From Pseudomonadota bacterium (GTDB lineage: Bacteria > Pseudomonadota > Alphaproteobacteria > Rhizobiales > Xanthobacteraceae), in contig JAEYVN010000401.1 in assembly GCA_023431725.1 (NCBI GenBank), forward strand, positions 1-13,138: DNA of 13,138 nucleotides, in the 5' to 3' direction. The translations under genes and the position numbers were made by a program. Positions 1-5,917 of the stretch are shown one piece after another. The notes beneath the pieces are model-generated. The model did no database searches, had not been told where the DNA came from, and saw only the letters and a list, made by a program, of their open reading frames with translations. Position 1 is the first letter of the stretch; every line of letters starts with the position of its first letter.

Positions 1-215
1 GGATCTTTTTCGACGCGCTCGATTTCGTCACGGGTGAGCTGGCCGGTCTGGATCGGGTCGAGGCCCTTGATGCCCTGCGCAGAATCGCCATCCGCGATCG
101 CGCGCACTTCCAGCACGTGCAGCTTGCAGAATTCCGCGATCTGATCGAACGAGAGCGCGGTGTTCTCGACCAGCCACACAGCGGTGGCTTTCGGCATCAG
201 CGGCGCTTCCTGCAT
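1..215 (-). CDS. trcR: TrcR-type cell-cycle transcriptional regulator (DUF1013), N-terminal part
   Basis: Seventy-one codons are visible and the gene leaves the window at its 3' side. The start at 215 has a good ribosome site, AAGGAG, ending about 10 nt upstream. The protein begins MQEAPLMPKATAVWLVENTA and continues with a segment FDQIAEFCKLH (about residues 23-33), then AIADGDSAQGIKGLDP (about 39-54) and QTGQLTRDEIERVE (about 56-69). This pattern is characteristic of the alphaproteobacterial DUF1013 family. That family is annotated as the cell-cycle transcriptional regulator TrcR, a cytoplasmic helix-turn-helix-like protein linked to cell-cycle gene transcription. The family assignment rests on the conserved N-terminus only, since the C-terminal half is not in view. 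A sigma70-type promoter lies about 80 bp upstream, so this is probably the first gene of its transcript. Confidence 0.85.
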   Translation of the reverse strand, partial: MQEAPLMPKATAVWLVENTALSFDQIAEFCKLHVLEVRAIADGDSAQGIKGLDPIQTGQLTRDEIERVEKD

Positions 216-295
216 GGCAAAAGTCTCCTTCTCGCTTCGCCCGCCCATCGGGAGCGAAGCACGGTCGTCATCGGGGATGACTGGAAATTGCGTGG

Positions 296-324
296 AATAT
301 AGGCGCTGGCTCCGGGCCGGGCAA
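296..324 (-). promoter_or_regulatory. Probable sigma70-type promoter of trcR
   Basis: Read on the minus strand, TTGCCC (319-324) and TATATT (296-301) are separated by exactly 17 nt. Transcription would start near 289, leaving a leader of about 70 nt before the ATG at 215. The -35 hexamer TTGCCC and the 17-nt spacing match those of the rpmE promoter elsewhere in this window, which supports both calls. There is no experimental evidence. Confidence 0.55.
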
Positions 325-400
325 CCAACTCTTCCAAAGACCAACGTGGTTCCGGGCCCCCGGTTTCAGCCAGGCTGCCCGGTTTGGCAGATAAGGTGGC

Positions 401-856
401 TCAGCAGCCCTGGCAGATGCTCATCCGGGACCGGAGGCGGTCATCCGCGGCCTTCTCCCGGGCCATCCATTCGGCTGTGAAGGGCTTGTTGGCCTCGTTC
501 GAGACGGAAGCCCGCGCGCCGGTCGTAGCCGAGGACATCTCCTCATTGCGGGGAATGGCCGTCGGCCTGCTGCGCGCGACGGCATGCGACGGGCCGCCCG
601 CCGGCGGGCTGACCCGCACGGTCTCGACGCTGGTGTCGGGGGCTCCCCCCATGCGCCGGGCGGTGACCCCGGTGCCGTCGAGATAGACGTCATCGGCCAG
701 CGCCTGGCGCGGCAGCGGCGAGCCGGGATAGGGGTTCGTGGCGGCGGAATTGTCCTGGACATAGTAATTGGCGCCGCCAGCGCAGCCGGCCAAGGCCGCG
801 CAAAGGGCTCCAATGGCCAGCGCACGGCCGGCAAACTTCATCTGGAAGATTTTCAT
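401..856 (-). CDS. Small hypothetical lipoprotein with C-terminal Cys-X-X-Cys
   Basis: A 151-residue protein of unknown function. The chosen start at 856 has a GAGGGG ribosome site about 9 nt upstream; a longer in-frame start at 916 lacks one, and the ATG at 841 has none. The N-terminus has Lys/Arg residues, a hydrophobic stretch (about residues 12-22) and a lipobox L22-A23-G24-C25, so signal peptidase II processing at C25 is expected. Residue 26 is Ala rather than Asp, which favours outer-membrane sorting. The mature part is rich in Pro, Ser, Thr and Ala, looks largely disordered, and has no recognised domain. It ends in a more helical, charged segment ([18 protein letters not shown]) followed by CQGC as the last four residues. 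It is divergent from ispH with a 138 bp gap. I recognise no family beyond a conserved-hypothetical style protein. Confidence 0.7.
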   Translation of the reverse strand: MKIFQMKFAGRALAIGALCAALAGCAGGANYYVQDNSAATNPYPGSPLPRQALADDVYLDGTGVTARRMGGAPDTSVETVRVSPPAGGPSHAVARSRPTAIPRNEEMSSATTGARASVSNEANKPFTAEWMAREKAADDRLRSRMSICQGC

Positions 857-994
857 GTTTGTGGCCCCTCTACGGCCATGAAGGTCGTAGAAGACCATGA
901 TAACTCTTCGATTCAATTAAGTCGATTGGTCAGCCTTGACTTCACACCGGTCCGGCCCCCATGTCGGGGCATCGACGCCAAAGAACATGCGCAC

Positions 995-1984
995 ATGATG
1001 GCAAATCCCGCTGCGACGGATGGTCAAAAGCCATCGTTGAAGGTCATTCTCTGCTCCCCGCGCGGGTTTTGCGCCGGGGTGGTGCGAGCCATTGATTCGG
1101 TCGAGCGCGCGCTCTCCCTCTATGGCGCGCCGGTTTATGTCCGCCACGAGATCGTCCACAACCGCTATGTCGTCGAGAGCCTGAAGGCCAAGGGTGCGAT
1201 TTTCGTCGAGGAACTCGAGGAAATTCCGGACACTGAGGCCCCCGTGGTGTTTTCCGCCCATGGCGTGGCGAAAACGGTGCCGCTGGATGCCAAGCGCCGC
1301 AATTTCCTGACCTTCGACGCCACCTGTCCGCTGGTCACCAAGGTCCATCGTGAGGCCGAGATCCATTTCCGCCGCGGCAGGGAGATCCTGCTGATCGGTC
1401 ACGCCGGCCATCCGGAAGTAGTCGGCACGCTCGGGCAATTGCCCGAGGGCAGCATCACCCTGATCCAGACCATGGACGATGCGCGTAATTATGTACCGAA
1501 GAATGCCGACAATCTTGCCTATGTGACGCAGACGACCCTGTCGATCGACGACACGGCGGAGATCGCCGACGTCCTCAGGGAACGTTTTCCGAACATCGCG
1601 ATCCCGCACAAGGAAGACATCTGCTACGCCACCACCAACCGCCAGGAAGCGGTGAAAAAGGTGGCGCCGCTGGTCGATGCGATGATCGTGGTCGGTGCGC
1701 CGAATTCATCCAATTCGCAACGGCTGCGGGAAGTGGCCGAACGCTCCGGCTCGCGGTTCGCGGCGCTGGTGCAGCGTGCCGCCGATATCGACTGGGACAA
1801 GTTCGGCACCATCTCCTCGCTCGGTGTGACCGCCGGCGCTTCGGCGCCAGAAGTGCTGGTCGAGGAAGTGCTGGACGCCTTTGCCGAACGCTTCCATCTC
1901 ATGGTCGAGACCATAGCCGCCGCCGAGGAAGACGTGTTCTTCCCGCTGCCGCGCGCGCTGCGGCCCCCGGAAGCCGCGGAGTGA
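995..1984 (+). CDS. ispH: 4-hydroxy-3-methylbut-2-enyl diphosphate reductase IspH (LytB)
   Basis: The last enzyme of the non-mevalonate (MEP) isoprenoid pathway. It reduces HMBPP to IPP and DMAPP in the cytoplasm using a 4Fe-4S cluster. The three cluster cysteines are present: C26 in [11 protein letters not shown]111 in [11 protein letters not shown] and C210 in [12 protein letters not shown]. Also visible are the substrate-site histidine motifs VRHEIVHN and FSAHGV, the [11 protein letters not shown] segment with the catalytic Glu, TQTTLS, and the [11 protein letters not shown] motif. Length is 329 residues with the first of two adjacent ATGs (995, 998), slightly above the usual 310-325. The extra residues are at the unconserved N-terminus, and neither ATG has a clear ribosome site. 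The reading frame stays open far upstream, but that stretch overlaps the lipoprotein gene antisense and is not conserved-looking. thrB follows after 3 nt, so co-transcription is likely. Confidence 0.96.
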   Translation: MMANPAATDGQKPSLKVILCSPRGFCAGVVRAIDSVERALSLYGAPVYVRHEIVHNRYVVESLKAKGAIFVEELEEIPDTEAPVVFSAHGVAKTVPLDAKRRNFLTFDATCPLVTKVHREAEIHFRRGREILLIGHAGHPEVVGTLGQLPEGSITLIQTMDDARNYVPKNADNLAYVTQTTLSIDDTAEIADVLRERFPNIAIPHKEDICYATTNRQEAVKKVAPLVDAMIVVGAPNSSNSQRLREVAERSGSRFAALVQRAADIDWDKFGTISSLGVTAGASAPEVLVEEVLDAFAERFHLMVETIAAAEEDVFFPLPRALRPPEAAE

Positions 1985-1987
1985 TCC

Positions 1988-2965
1988 GTGGCGGTCTATA
2001 CTGACGTCGCCGCCGAAGACCTGGCCGCTTTCATTGCCCGTTACGACATCGGCAAATTGCTCTCCTACAAGGGCATTGCCGAAGGCGTCGAGAATTCCAA
2101 CTACCTCCTTCATACCGAGGGCGGCTATTTCATCCTGACGCTTTATGAAAAGCGCGTCGCCGCGGCAGATCTGCCGTTCTTTCTCGGACTGATGGAGCAT
2201 CTCGCCGGCCGCGGCATCAATTGCCCGCAGCCGGTGAAGGCGCGCGACGGCACGGCGCTCGGCACGCTATGCGGCCGCCCGGCGGCGCTCGTGACGTTCC
2301 TCGAAGGCATGTGGATGCGTCGTGTCGATGCCAAGCATTGTGCGGCGGTCGGCGAGGCGCTGGCCAAGCTGCATATCGCCGGCAGCGATTTCAAACTGCA
2401 GCGGGCCAACGCGCTGTCGGTGACGGGCTGGCGGCCGCTCTTTGCGTCCTGCGCACCGCGCGTCGATGGCGTTCAGCCCGGCATGCATGACATCATCGCC
2501 GAAGAACTCGACGCGCTCGAAGCGTCCTGGCCGCGCGGGTTGCCGGAGGGCGTGATCCACGCCGATCTGTTTCCCGACAACGTGTTCTTCCTCGGCGACA
2601 ACCTGTCCGGCCTGATCGACTTCTATTTCGCCTGCAACGACATGCTCGCCTATGACGTGGCGATCTGCCTGAATGCGTGGTGTTTCGAGAGCGATTTCTC
2701 CTACAATGTCACCAAGGGCCGTGCGCTGCTCCAGGGCTATGCCAAGGTGCGGCCGCTGAACGATGCCGAACTCGATGCGATGCCGCTGCTCGCGCGCGGT
2801 GCGGCCTTGCGCTTCCTGCTGACGCGGCTGGTCGACTGGCTGAATGTGCCGCCGGGCGCATTGGTGAAACCGAAAAGCCCGCAGGAATATTTCCGCAAGC
2901 TGCGCTTTCACCAGAAAGCCAGAAGCGTGCACGATTACGGCGTCGAGGCGCGTGAACTCGCGTGA
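1988..2965 (+). CDS. thrB: Homoserine kinase ThrB, aminoglycoside-phosphotransferase-like type
   Basis: Phosphorylates L-homoserine to O-phosphohomoserine in threonine biosynthesis. This is the APH/choline-kinase-fold form found in alphaproteobacteria and pseudomonads, not the GHMP-kinase form of enterics. The family signature at the N-terminus is clear: [13 protein letters not shown] (about residues 29-41) and [10 protein letters not shown] (47-56). The catalytic loop is [13 protein letters not shown] with H191, D193 and N198, and the metal-binding aspartate is D211 in [11 protein letters not shown]. Length is 325 residues, typical for the family. It starts at GTG 1988, only 3 nt after the ispH stop, and its TGA overlaps the GTG start of rnhA (GTGA). 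This indicates translational coupling in an ispH-thrB-rnhA transcript. Confidence 0.95.
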   Translation: MAVYTDVAAEDLAAFIARYDIGKLLSYKGIAEGVENSNYLLHTEGGYFILTLYEKRVAAADLPFFLGLMEHLAGRGINCPQPVKARDGTALGTLCGRPAALVTFLEGMWMRRVDAKHCAAVGEALAKLHIAGSDFKLQRANALSVTGWRPLFASCAPRVDGVQPGMHDIIAEELDALEASWPRGLPEGVIHADLFPDNVFFLGDNLSGLIDFYFACNDMLAYDVAICLNAWCFESDFSYNVTKGRALLQGYAKVRPLNDAELDAMPLLARGAALRFLLTRLVDWLNVPPGALVKPKSPQEYFRKLRFHQKARSVHDYGVEARELA

Positions 2966-3414
2966 CCCTGCCACACGTCATCATTCATACGGACGGGGCC
3001 TGTTCCGGCAATCCGGGTCCCGGCGGCTGGGGTGCGATCCTGCAATCCAATGGGCATACCAAGGAACTGAAGGGCGGCGAGGCGCATACCACCAACAACC
3101 GTATGGAATTGATGGCGGCGATCTCGGCGCTGGAAGCGCTGAAGAAGCCGTGCCGCGTCGATCTGCACACCGACAGCCAGTATCTGCGCAACGGCATCAT
3201 GGGCTGGATTCACGGCTGGAAGAAAAACGGCTGGCGCACCGCCGACAAGAAGCCGGTGAAGAATGTCGATCTGTGGCAGCGCCTCGATGCCGCGATCTCA
3301 CACCACGATATCACCTGGCATTGGGTGAAGGGTCATGCCGGCCATGATCTCAACGAACGCGCGGATGTGCTGGCGCGGTCGGCGATTGCGGAACTGCGAG
3401 CCGCGGGAAGGTAA
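2962..3414 (+). CDS. rnhA: Ribonuclease HI
   Basis: Cytoplasmic endonuclease that cuts the RNA strand of RNA:DNA hybrids during replication and R-loop removal. The 150-residue protein contains the full catalytic set: D11 in [17 protein letters not shown]49 in [11 protein letters not shown]71 in [12 protein letters not shown]125 in WVKGHAGH and D135 in NERADVLA. The basic handle region with GWKKNGWRT (about residues 85-93) is also present. Length is normal for bacterial RNase HI. The GTG start overlaps the thrB stop by 4 nt (GTGA), and a later start would remove the D11 strand. It is the last gene of the ispH-thrB-rnhA run. A long palindromic repeat begins 7 nt after the stop and may help end transcription. 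Confidence 0.96.
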   Translation: MTLPHVIIHTDGACSGNPGPGGWGAILQSNGHTKELKGGEAHTTNNRMELMAAISALEALKKPCRVDLHTDSQYLRNGIMGWIHGWKKNGWRTADKKPVKNVDLWQRLDAAISHHDITWHWVKGHAGHDLNERADVLARSAIAELRAAGR

Positions 3415-3420
3415 TTGCTC

Positions 3421-3539
3421 GTCATGGCCGGGCATAGCCGTCGAAGACGGCGTCGTTGACGCCTTATGTCCCGGCCATCCACGTTTTACTTCGTAAGTAA
3501 AAAAAGACGTGGATGCCCGGCACAAGGCCGGGCATGACG
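3421..3539. repeat. Long imperfect palindromic intergenic repeat
   Basis: Nested inverted repeats fill the convergent gap between rnhA and the peroxiredoxin gene. The outer arms are GTCATGGCCGGGC (3421-3433) and GGCCGGGCATGAC (3526-3538). The middle arms are CCGGCCATCCACGT (3471-3484) and ACGTGGATGCCCGG (3507-3520), matching at 13 of 14 positions. The inner hairpin is TTTTACTT-CGT-AAGTAAAA (3484-3502). Elements of this GGCCGGGC/CATGAC style are frequent between genes in Bradyrhizobium and Rhodopseudomonas genomes, from general familiarity and not from a search. The element could act as a two-way terminator or mRNA 3' stabiliser. A related but shorter hairpin lies at 10154-10189. Confidence 0.75.
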
Positions 3540-3548
3540 GAGCACGGA

Positions 3549-4031
3549 TCAAAGCGACTTCAGCAGCGCTTCGGCGCCGGAGGCATCGGCCTTGCCGGGG
3601 GCCTCTTCGATCGCGAGCGACTTCACGACGCCGTCGTCCACCACCATGCAATAGCGCTTGGAGCGGATACCAAGACCCATCGCCGAAGCGTCGAGTTCAA
3701 GGCCCGCCGCCTTGGCGAAGTCGGCACTGCCGTCGGCGAGGAATTCGATGTCGTCGGAGCCGGCGGCTTGTTTCCAGGCGGCCATCACGAACGGGTCGTT
3801 GACGGCGGTGACGGCGATCGCATCGATACCCTTCGCCTTGATGGCGGCCGCATTGGTGACGAAGCCGGGCAGATGATTCTTGGTGCAGGTCGGTGTGAAC
3901 GCGCCGGGCACGGCGAACAGCACGACCTTCTTGCCGCTGAAGACTTCATCGGTGGTCTTCGGCTTCGGTCCTTCCGAGGTCATGACGCGGAATGTGGAAG
4001 TGGGAAGTTTCTCGCCGACCTTGATGGTCAT
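3549..4031 (-). CDS. Peroxiredoxin, Prx5 subfamily
   Basis: Thiol peroxidase that reduces hydrogen peroxide and organic hydroperoxides. The 160-residue protein has the Prx5 active-site segment FAVPGAFTPTCTKNHLPGF, with peroxidatic Cys at C49 and the supporting Pro42, Thr46 and Arg126. The ATG at 4031 is preceded by GAGGA at 8 nt; the open frame extends 22 codons further upstream but lacks a ribosome site or conserved sequence. The only other cysteine is C128 in SKRYCMVV, a position often occupied by a small residue such as Ser or Ala. The C-terminal resolving Cys of animal Prx5 is absent, so a 1-Cys mechanism reduced by glutathione/glutaredoxin or another thiol is likely. It lies 85 bp downstream of the secreted DsbD-N-like gene on the same strand and is probably co-transcribed. 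No signal peptide, so cytoplasmic. Confidence 0.92.
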   Translation of the reverse strand: MTIKVGEKLPTSTFRVMTSEGPKPKTTDEVFSGKKVVLFAVPGAFTPTCTKNHLPGFVTNAAAIKAKGIDAIAVTAVNDPFVMAAWKQAAGSDDIEFLADGSADFAKAAGLELDASAMGLGIRSKRYCMVVDDGVVKSLAIEEAPGKADASGAEALLKSL

Positions 4032-4116
4032 GGGTGCAGTCCTCTCTATTGTCCTGATAGCGCCGCCGCGATCCGGCCGCACGGAAGGGTGCTGCAAAAT
4101 AAGGCGAGCAGATGCG

Positions 4117-4959
4117 TTAGTCGAGACGGATCGTTGTCTCGATCGCGTCCTGTCCAGAGACGGCTGTCAGCCTGATGGTAGCACCTTCGGCTGTTTTGCC
4201 GGGTGGCATGCCATCCAGTGCGAATGAGAAACGCTGCAGTCCCGCCGGAGCGCCGTCAGTCTTCTCCGGCACCGGCAAGGCCCAGTCGCTCGTCGGACCT
4301 TCGGCGAACAGCGTCACGTCCGCACCGGCCGGACTGGCGACATCCACGAGGACACGCGCGGGTTTGACGCTGTCATCGCGACGATAGGATTTGACGGCAA
4401 GCGGTGTGTCGGAACCGAGCGGTGCGACATGCGGCACTTTCTTCTCCGATGCCGCGATGGCGCTTTCGGTGTCGGCCGGACCCGGCATGAGCTTCAGTTC
4501 CGCCTGTCCCTGCGCCGGGATACATAATTTTTCGCAGATCGCGTAATCGAGCTTCAGTCGCAGCACGACAGGCTTGCCGGCATCGCTCGGCTCGACCTTG
4601 AGTGGAAACACCACCCCGTCCTTGTAGCCGATGGTTACACCCTCGGAATCGGCAATGCGCTGCGGCGCGGGCCACGCCACCTGCACCGACTTCACATTCT
4701 CGGATTTGTCGAAATCGAAATGTGGCGGCACGCCGGAATCGCCGGGATAACGCCAATAGGTCTTCCAGCCGCCTGCGAGGCGAATTTCGGCGCCGGCGCG
4801 GAGTTGGCCCGTTTGCTGTGCGCTGTTGTTGCCTGCAATAAGGCGGACGCTCGATTTGGCGTCACCATCCCACGCCGAACTGGCAGCTGTGGCGATGCCA
4901 GCGATCGCAAGCAGCGCGATTGTGGCGAAAACGGACAATTTTGACACGCAGGAAAACAT
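4117..4959 (-). CDS. Secreted DsbD-N/ScsB-like thiol-disulfide domain protein
   Basis: A 280-residue protein with a signal peptide (hydrophobic residues about 9-22, likely cleavage near A25/A26). The mature region resembles the N-terminal immunoglobulin-like periplasmic domain of DsbD and ScsB (thiol:disulfide reductase N-terminal family). Features are the GGWKTYWRYPGDSGVPP segment (about residues 63-79), a strand-rich centre with AWPAPQR (95-101), and the paired cysteines C142 and C146 in YAICEKLCIP. The transmembrane and thioredoxin parts of full DsbD are absent, so it is a free-standing periplasmic protein, perhaps receiving electrons from a separate CcdA/DsbD-type membrane protein or helping in metal or cytochrome thiol maintenance. 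The start at 4959 has only a weak ribosome site. It precedes the peroxiredoxin gene and is divergent from yqgE. The domain is fairly sure; the exact role is unknown. Confidence 0.82.
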   Translation of the reverse strand: MFSCVSKLSVFATIALLAIAGIATAASSAWDGDAKSSVRLIAGNNSAQQTGQLRAGAEIRLAGGWKTYWRYPGDSGVPPHFDFDKSENVKSVQVAWPAPQRIADSEGVTIGYKDGVVFPLKVEPSDAGKPVVLRLKLDYAICEKLCIPAQGQAELKLMPGPADTESAIAASEKKVPHVAPLGSDTPLAVKSYRRDDSVKPARVLVDVASPAGADVTLFAEGPTSDWALPVPEKTDGAPAGLQRFSFALDGMPPGKTAEGATIRLTAVSGQDAIETTIRLD

Positions 4960-5013
4960 GGGTCCCGTCTACGGATTTAAGGCCGGTCGAGCCACTGACA
5001 TCGCCGTGAGGTG

Positions 5014-5035
5014 TTGTGAAACGCCCCTTTCACAA
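5014..5035. promoter_or_regulatory. Perfect inverted repeat, possible shared operator
   Basis: TTGTGAAA (5014-5021) and TTTCACAA (5028-5035) are perfect 8 bp inverted arms around the 6 nt spacer CGCCCC. The dyad sits in the 104 bp gap between the divergent DsbD-N-like gene (start 4959) and yqgE (start 5064), where a two-way regulator would bind. The inner TGTGA and TCACA halves are separated by 10 nt, not the 6 nt of a CRP site. It could also form an 8 bp RNA hairpin in a leader. The binding protein is unknown. Confidence 0.45.
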
Positions 5036-5063
5036 GTGGGCCAGAAGTGATTAGCTTTGTCAC

Positions 5064-5684
5064 ATGAAGATTTCGAAATCCGGCTTTGGCAAGAAATCAG
5101 ACACTGCGCGCGGCTATCTCGACGGACAGATGCTGATCGCTTCTCCGTCGATGAGCGATGACCGTTTTGCCAAGACCCTGATCTATATCTGCGCCCACTC
5201 GCCGGAAGGCGCGATGGGCATCATCGTGAACCAGCCTGCGAACAACATCAATTTTCCCGACCTGCTTGTGCAACTCAATATCGTCACCGAGGACGACAGC
5301 ATTCCGATCTCGCCTCAGCATGACGAGGTCAAGGTGATGAAGGGCGGCCCGGTGGAAACCGGCCGGGGCTTCGTGCTTCATTCGGCGGATTTCTTCATCG
5401 AGAATTCGACATTGCCGATCGACGACGGCATCTGCCTCACCGCGACGGTCGATATCCTCAAGGCGATCGCGACGGGGGGCGGACCGGAGAGTGCGATCCT
5501 TGCACTTGGCTACGCCGGCTGGGCGCCGGGACAGCTCGAAACCGAAATCCAGAATAACGGCTGGCTGCATTGCGCGCCCGATCCCGACCTGATCTTCGGC
5601 GCGCCCGAGCAGAAATATGAACGCGCCATGCGCAAGCTCGGCATCGCGCCCGGCATGCTGTCCAGCGCCGCCGGTCACGCGTAA
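5064..5684 (+). CDS. yqgE: YqgE/AlgH family protein (UPF0301)
   Basis: A 206-residue cytoplasmic protein of the widely conserved UPF0301 family. Its biochemical role is not established; AlgH was named in Pseudomonas as an alginate-related regulator. Family hallmarks are [17 protein letters not shown] (residues about 19-35), the core [18 protein letters not shown] (about 41-58), the [13 protein letters not shown] segment (about 94-106), and [16 protein letters not shown] followed by NNGWL (about 147-168). The length is normal for the family, with a lysine-rich, variable N-terminal extension of about 18 residues. The ribosome site before the ATG is weak. It is divergent from the DsbD-N-like gene, with a perfect dyad in the gap, and convergent with the c-di-GMP protein, with a stem-loop in the gap. 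The family call is strong; no function is assigned. Confidence 0.94.
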   Translation: MKISKSGFGKKSDTARGYLDGQMLIASPSMSDDRFAKTLIYICAHSPEGAMGIIVNQPANNINFPDLLVQLNIVTEDDSIPISPQHDEVKVMKGGPVETGRGFVLHSADFFIENSTLPIDDGICLTATVDILKAIATGGGPESAILALGYAGWAPGQLETEIQNNGWLHCAPDPDLIFGAPEQKYERAMRKLGIAPGMLSSAAGHA

Positions 5685-5734
5685 GACTTTGCACCGCTAC
5701 TTTGAGTGTGACTGCCCGATGGTCCAATGCAAAC

Positions 5735-5764
5735 GGGCCGTCAGCGGGGCGCCACTGACGGCCC
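5735..5764. terminator. GC-rich stem-loop between convergent genes, probable terminator
   Basis: GGGCCGTCAG (5735-5744) pairs perfectly with CTGACGGCCC (5755-5764) around a 10 nt loop, 50 bp after the yqgE stop. The following TTGTC is a poor U-tract, and the reverse direction ends in GTTTG, so it is a weak intrinsic terminator in either sense. Its position in a convergent gap supports a role in stopping yqgE transcription. Confidence 0.55.
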
Positions 5765-5824
5765 TTGTCGCAACAGTGGCAATACGTTTTTGGTCAACGC
5801 AATTCCCGCGACGGTGTGACCCTA

Positions 5825-5848
5825 GTCGTTGCAATTGTCGTTGCAATT
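5825..5848. repeat. Perfect 12 bp tandem duplication
   Basis: GTCGTTGCAATT occurs twice head to tail (5825-5836 and 5837-5848) in the convergent gap after yqgE. It lies 15 bp before the CCTAACCGGTTAGG palindrome. It may be a replication-slippage product or a pair of binding half-sites. Confidence 0.6.
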
Positions 5849-5863
5849 GAAAGGCTTTTTTAA

Positions 5864-5877
5864 CCTAACCGGTTAGG
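5864..5877. promoter_or_regulatory. Perfect 14 bp palindrome CCTAACCGGTTAGG
   Basis: A self-complementary 14-mer without spacer, flanked on its left by a run of six T. It lies about 40 bp beyond the stop codon of the c-di-GMP protein, so it is not in an obvious promoter. It could be an operator for an unrecognised small transcript or the core of a hairpin. On the minus strand the stem is followed by TTAAAAAA rather than a T-run, so it is not a classical terminator for that gene. Confidence 0.35.
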
Positions 5878-5917
5878 CTTACCGGCCGACGGGAGCTCGC
5901 GCGGCTTCACATGTGTG

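Noticed and set aside
340..400. Terminator for the lipoprotein gene
   Set aside because: The GC-rich stretch contains short CCGGG repeats, but no stem with a T-run in the correct orientation could be defined.
936..964. TTGACT as a possible -35 for ispH
   Set aside because: No -10-like hexamer occurs at 16-18 nt downstream; the promoter of ispH is left unassigned.
584..994. Upstream in-frame extension of ispH by 137 codons
   Set aside because: It overlaps the lipoprotein gene antisense, has no family similarity that I can see, and IspH is complete from 995.
5015..5034. TGTGA...TCACA as a CRP site
   Set aside because: The half-sites are 10 nt apart, whereas CRP sites need 6, so only a generic dyad is claimed.
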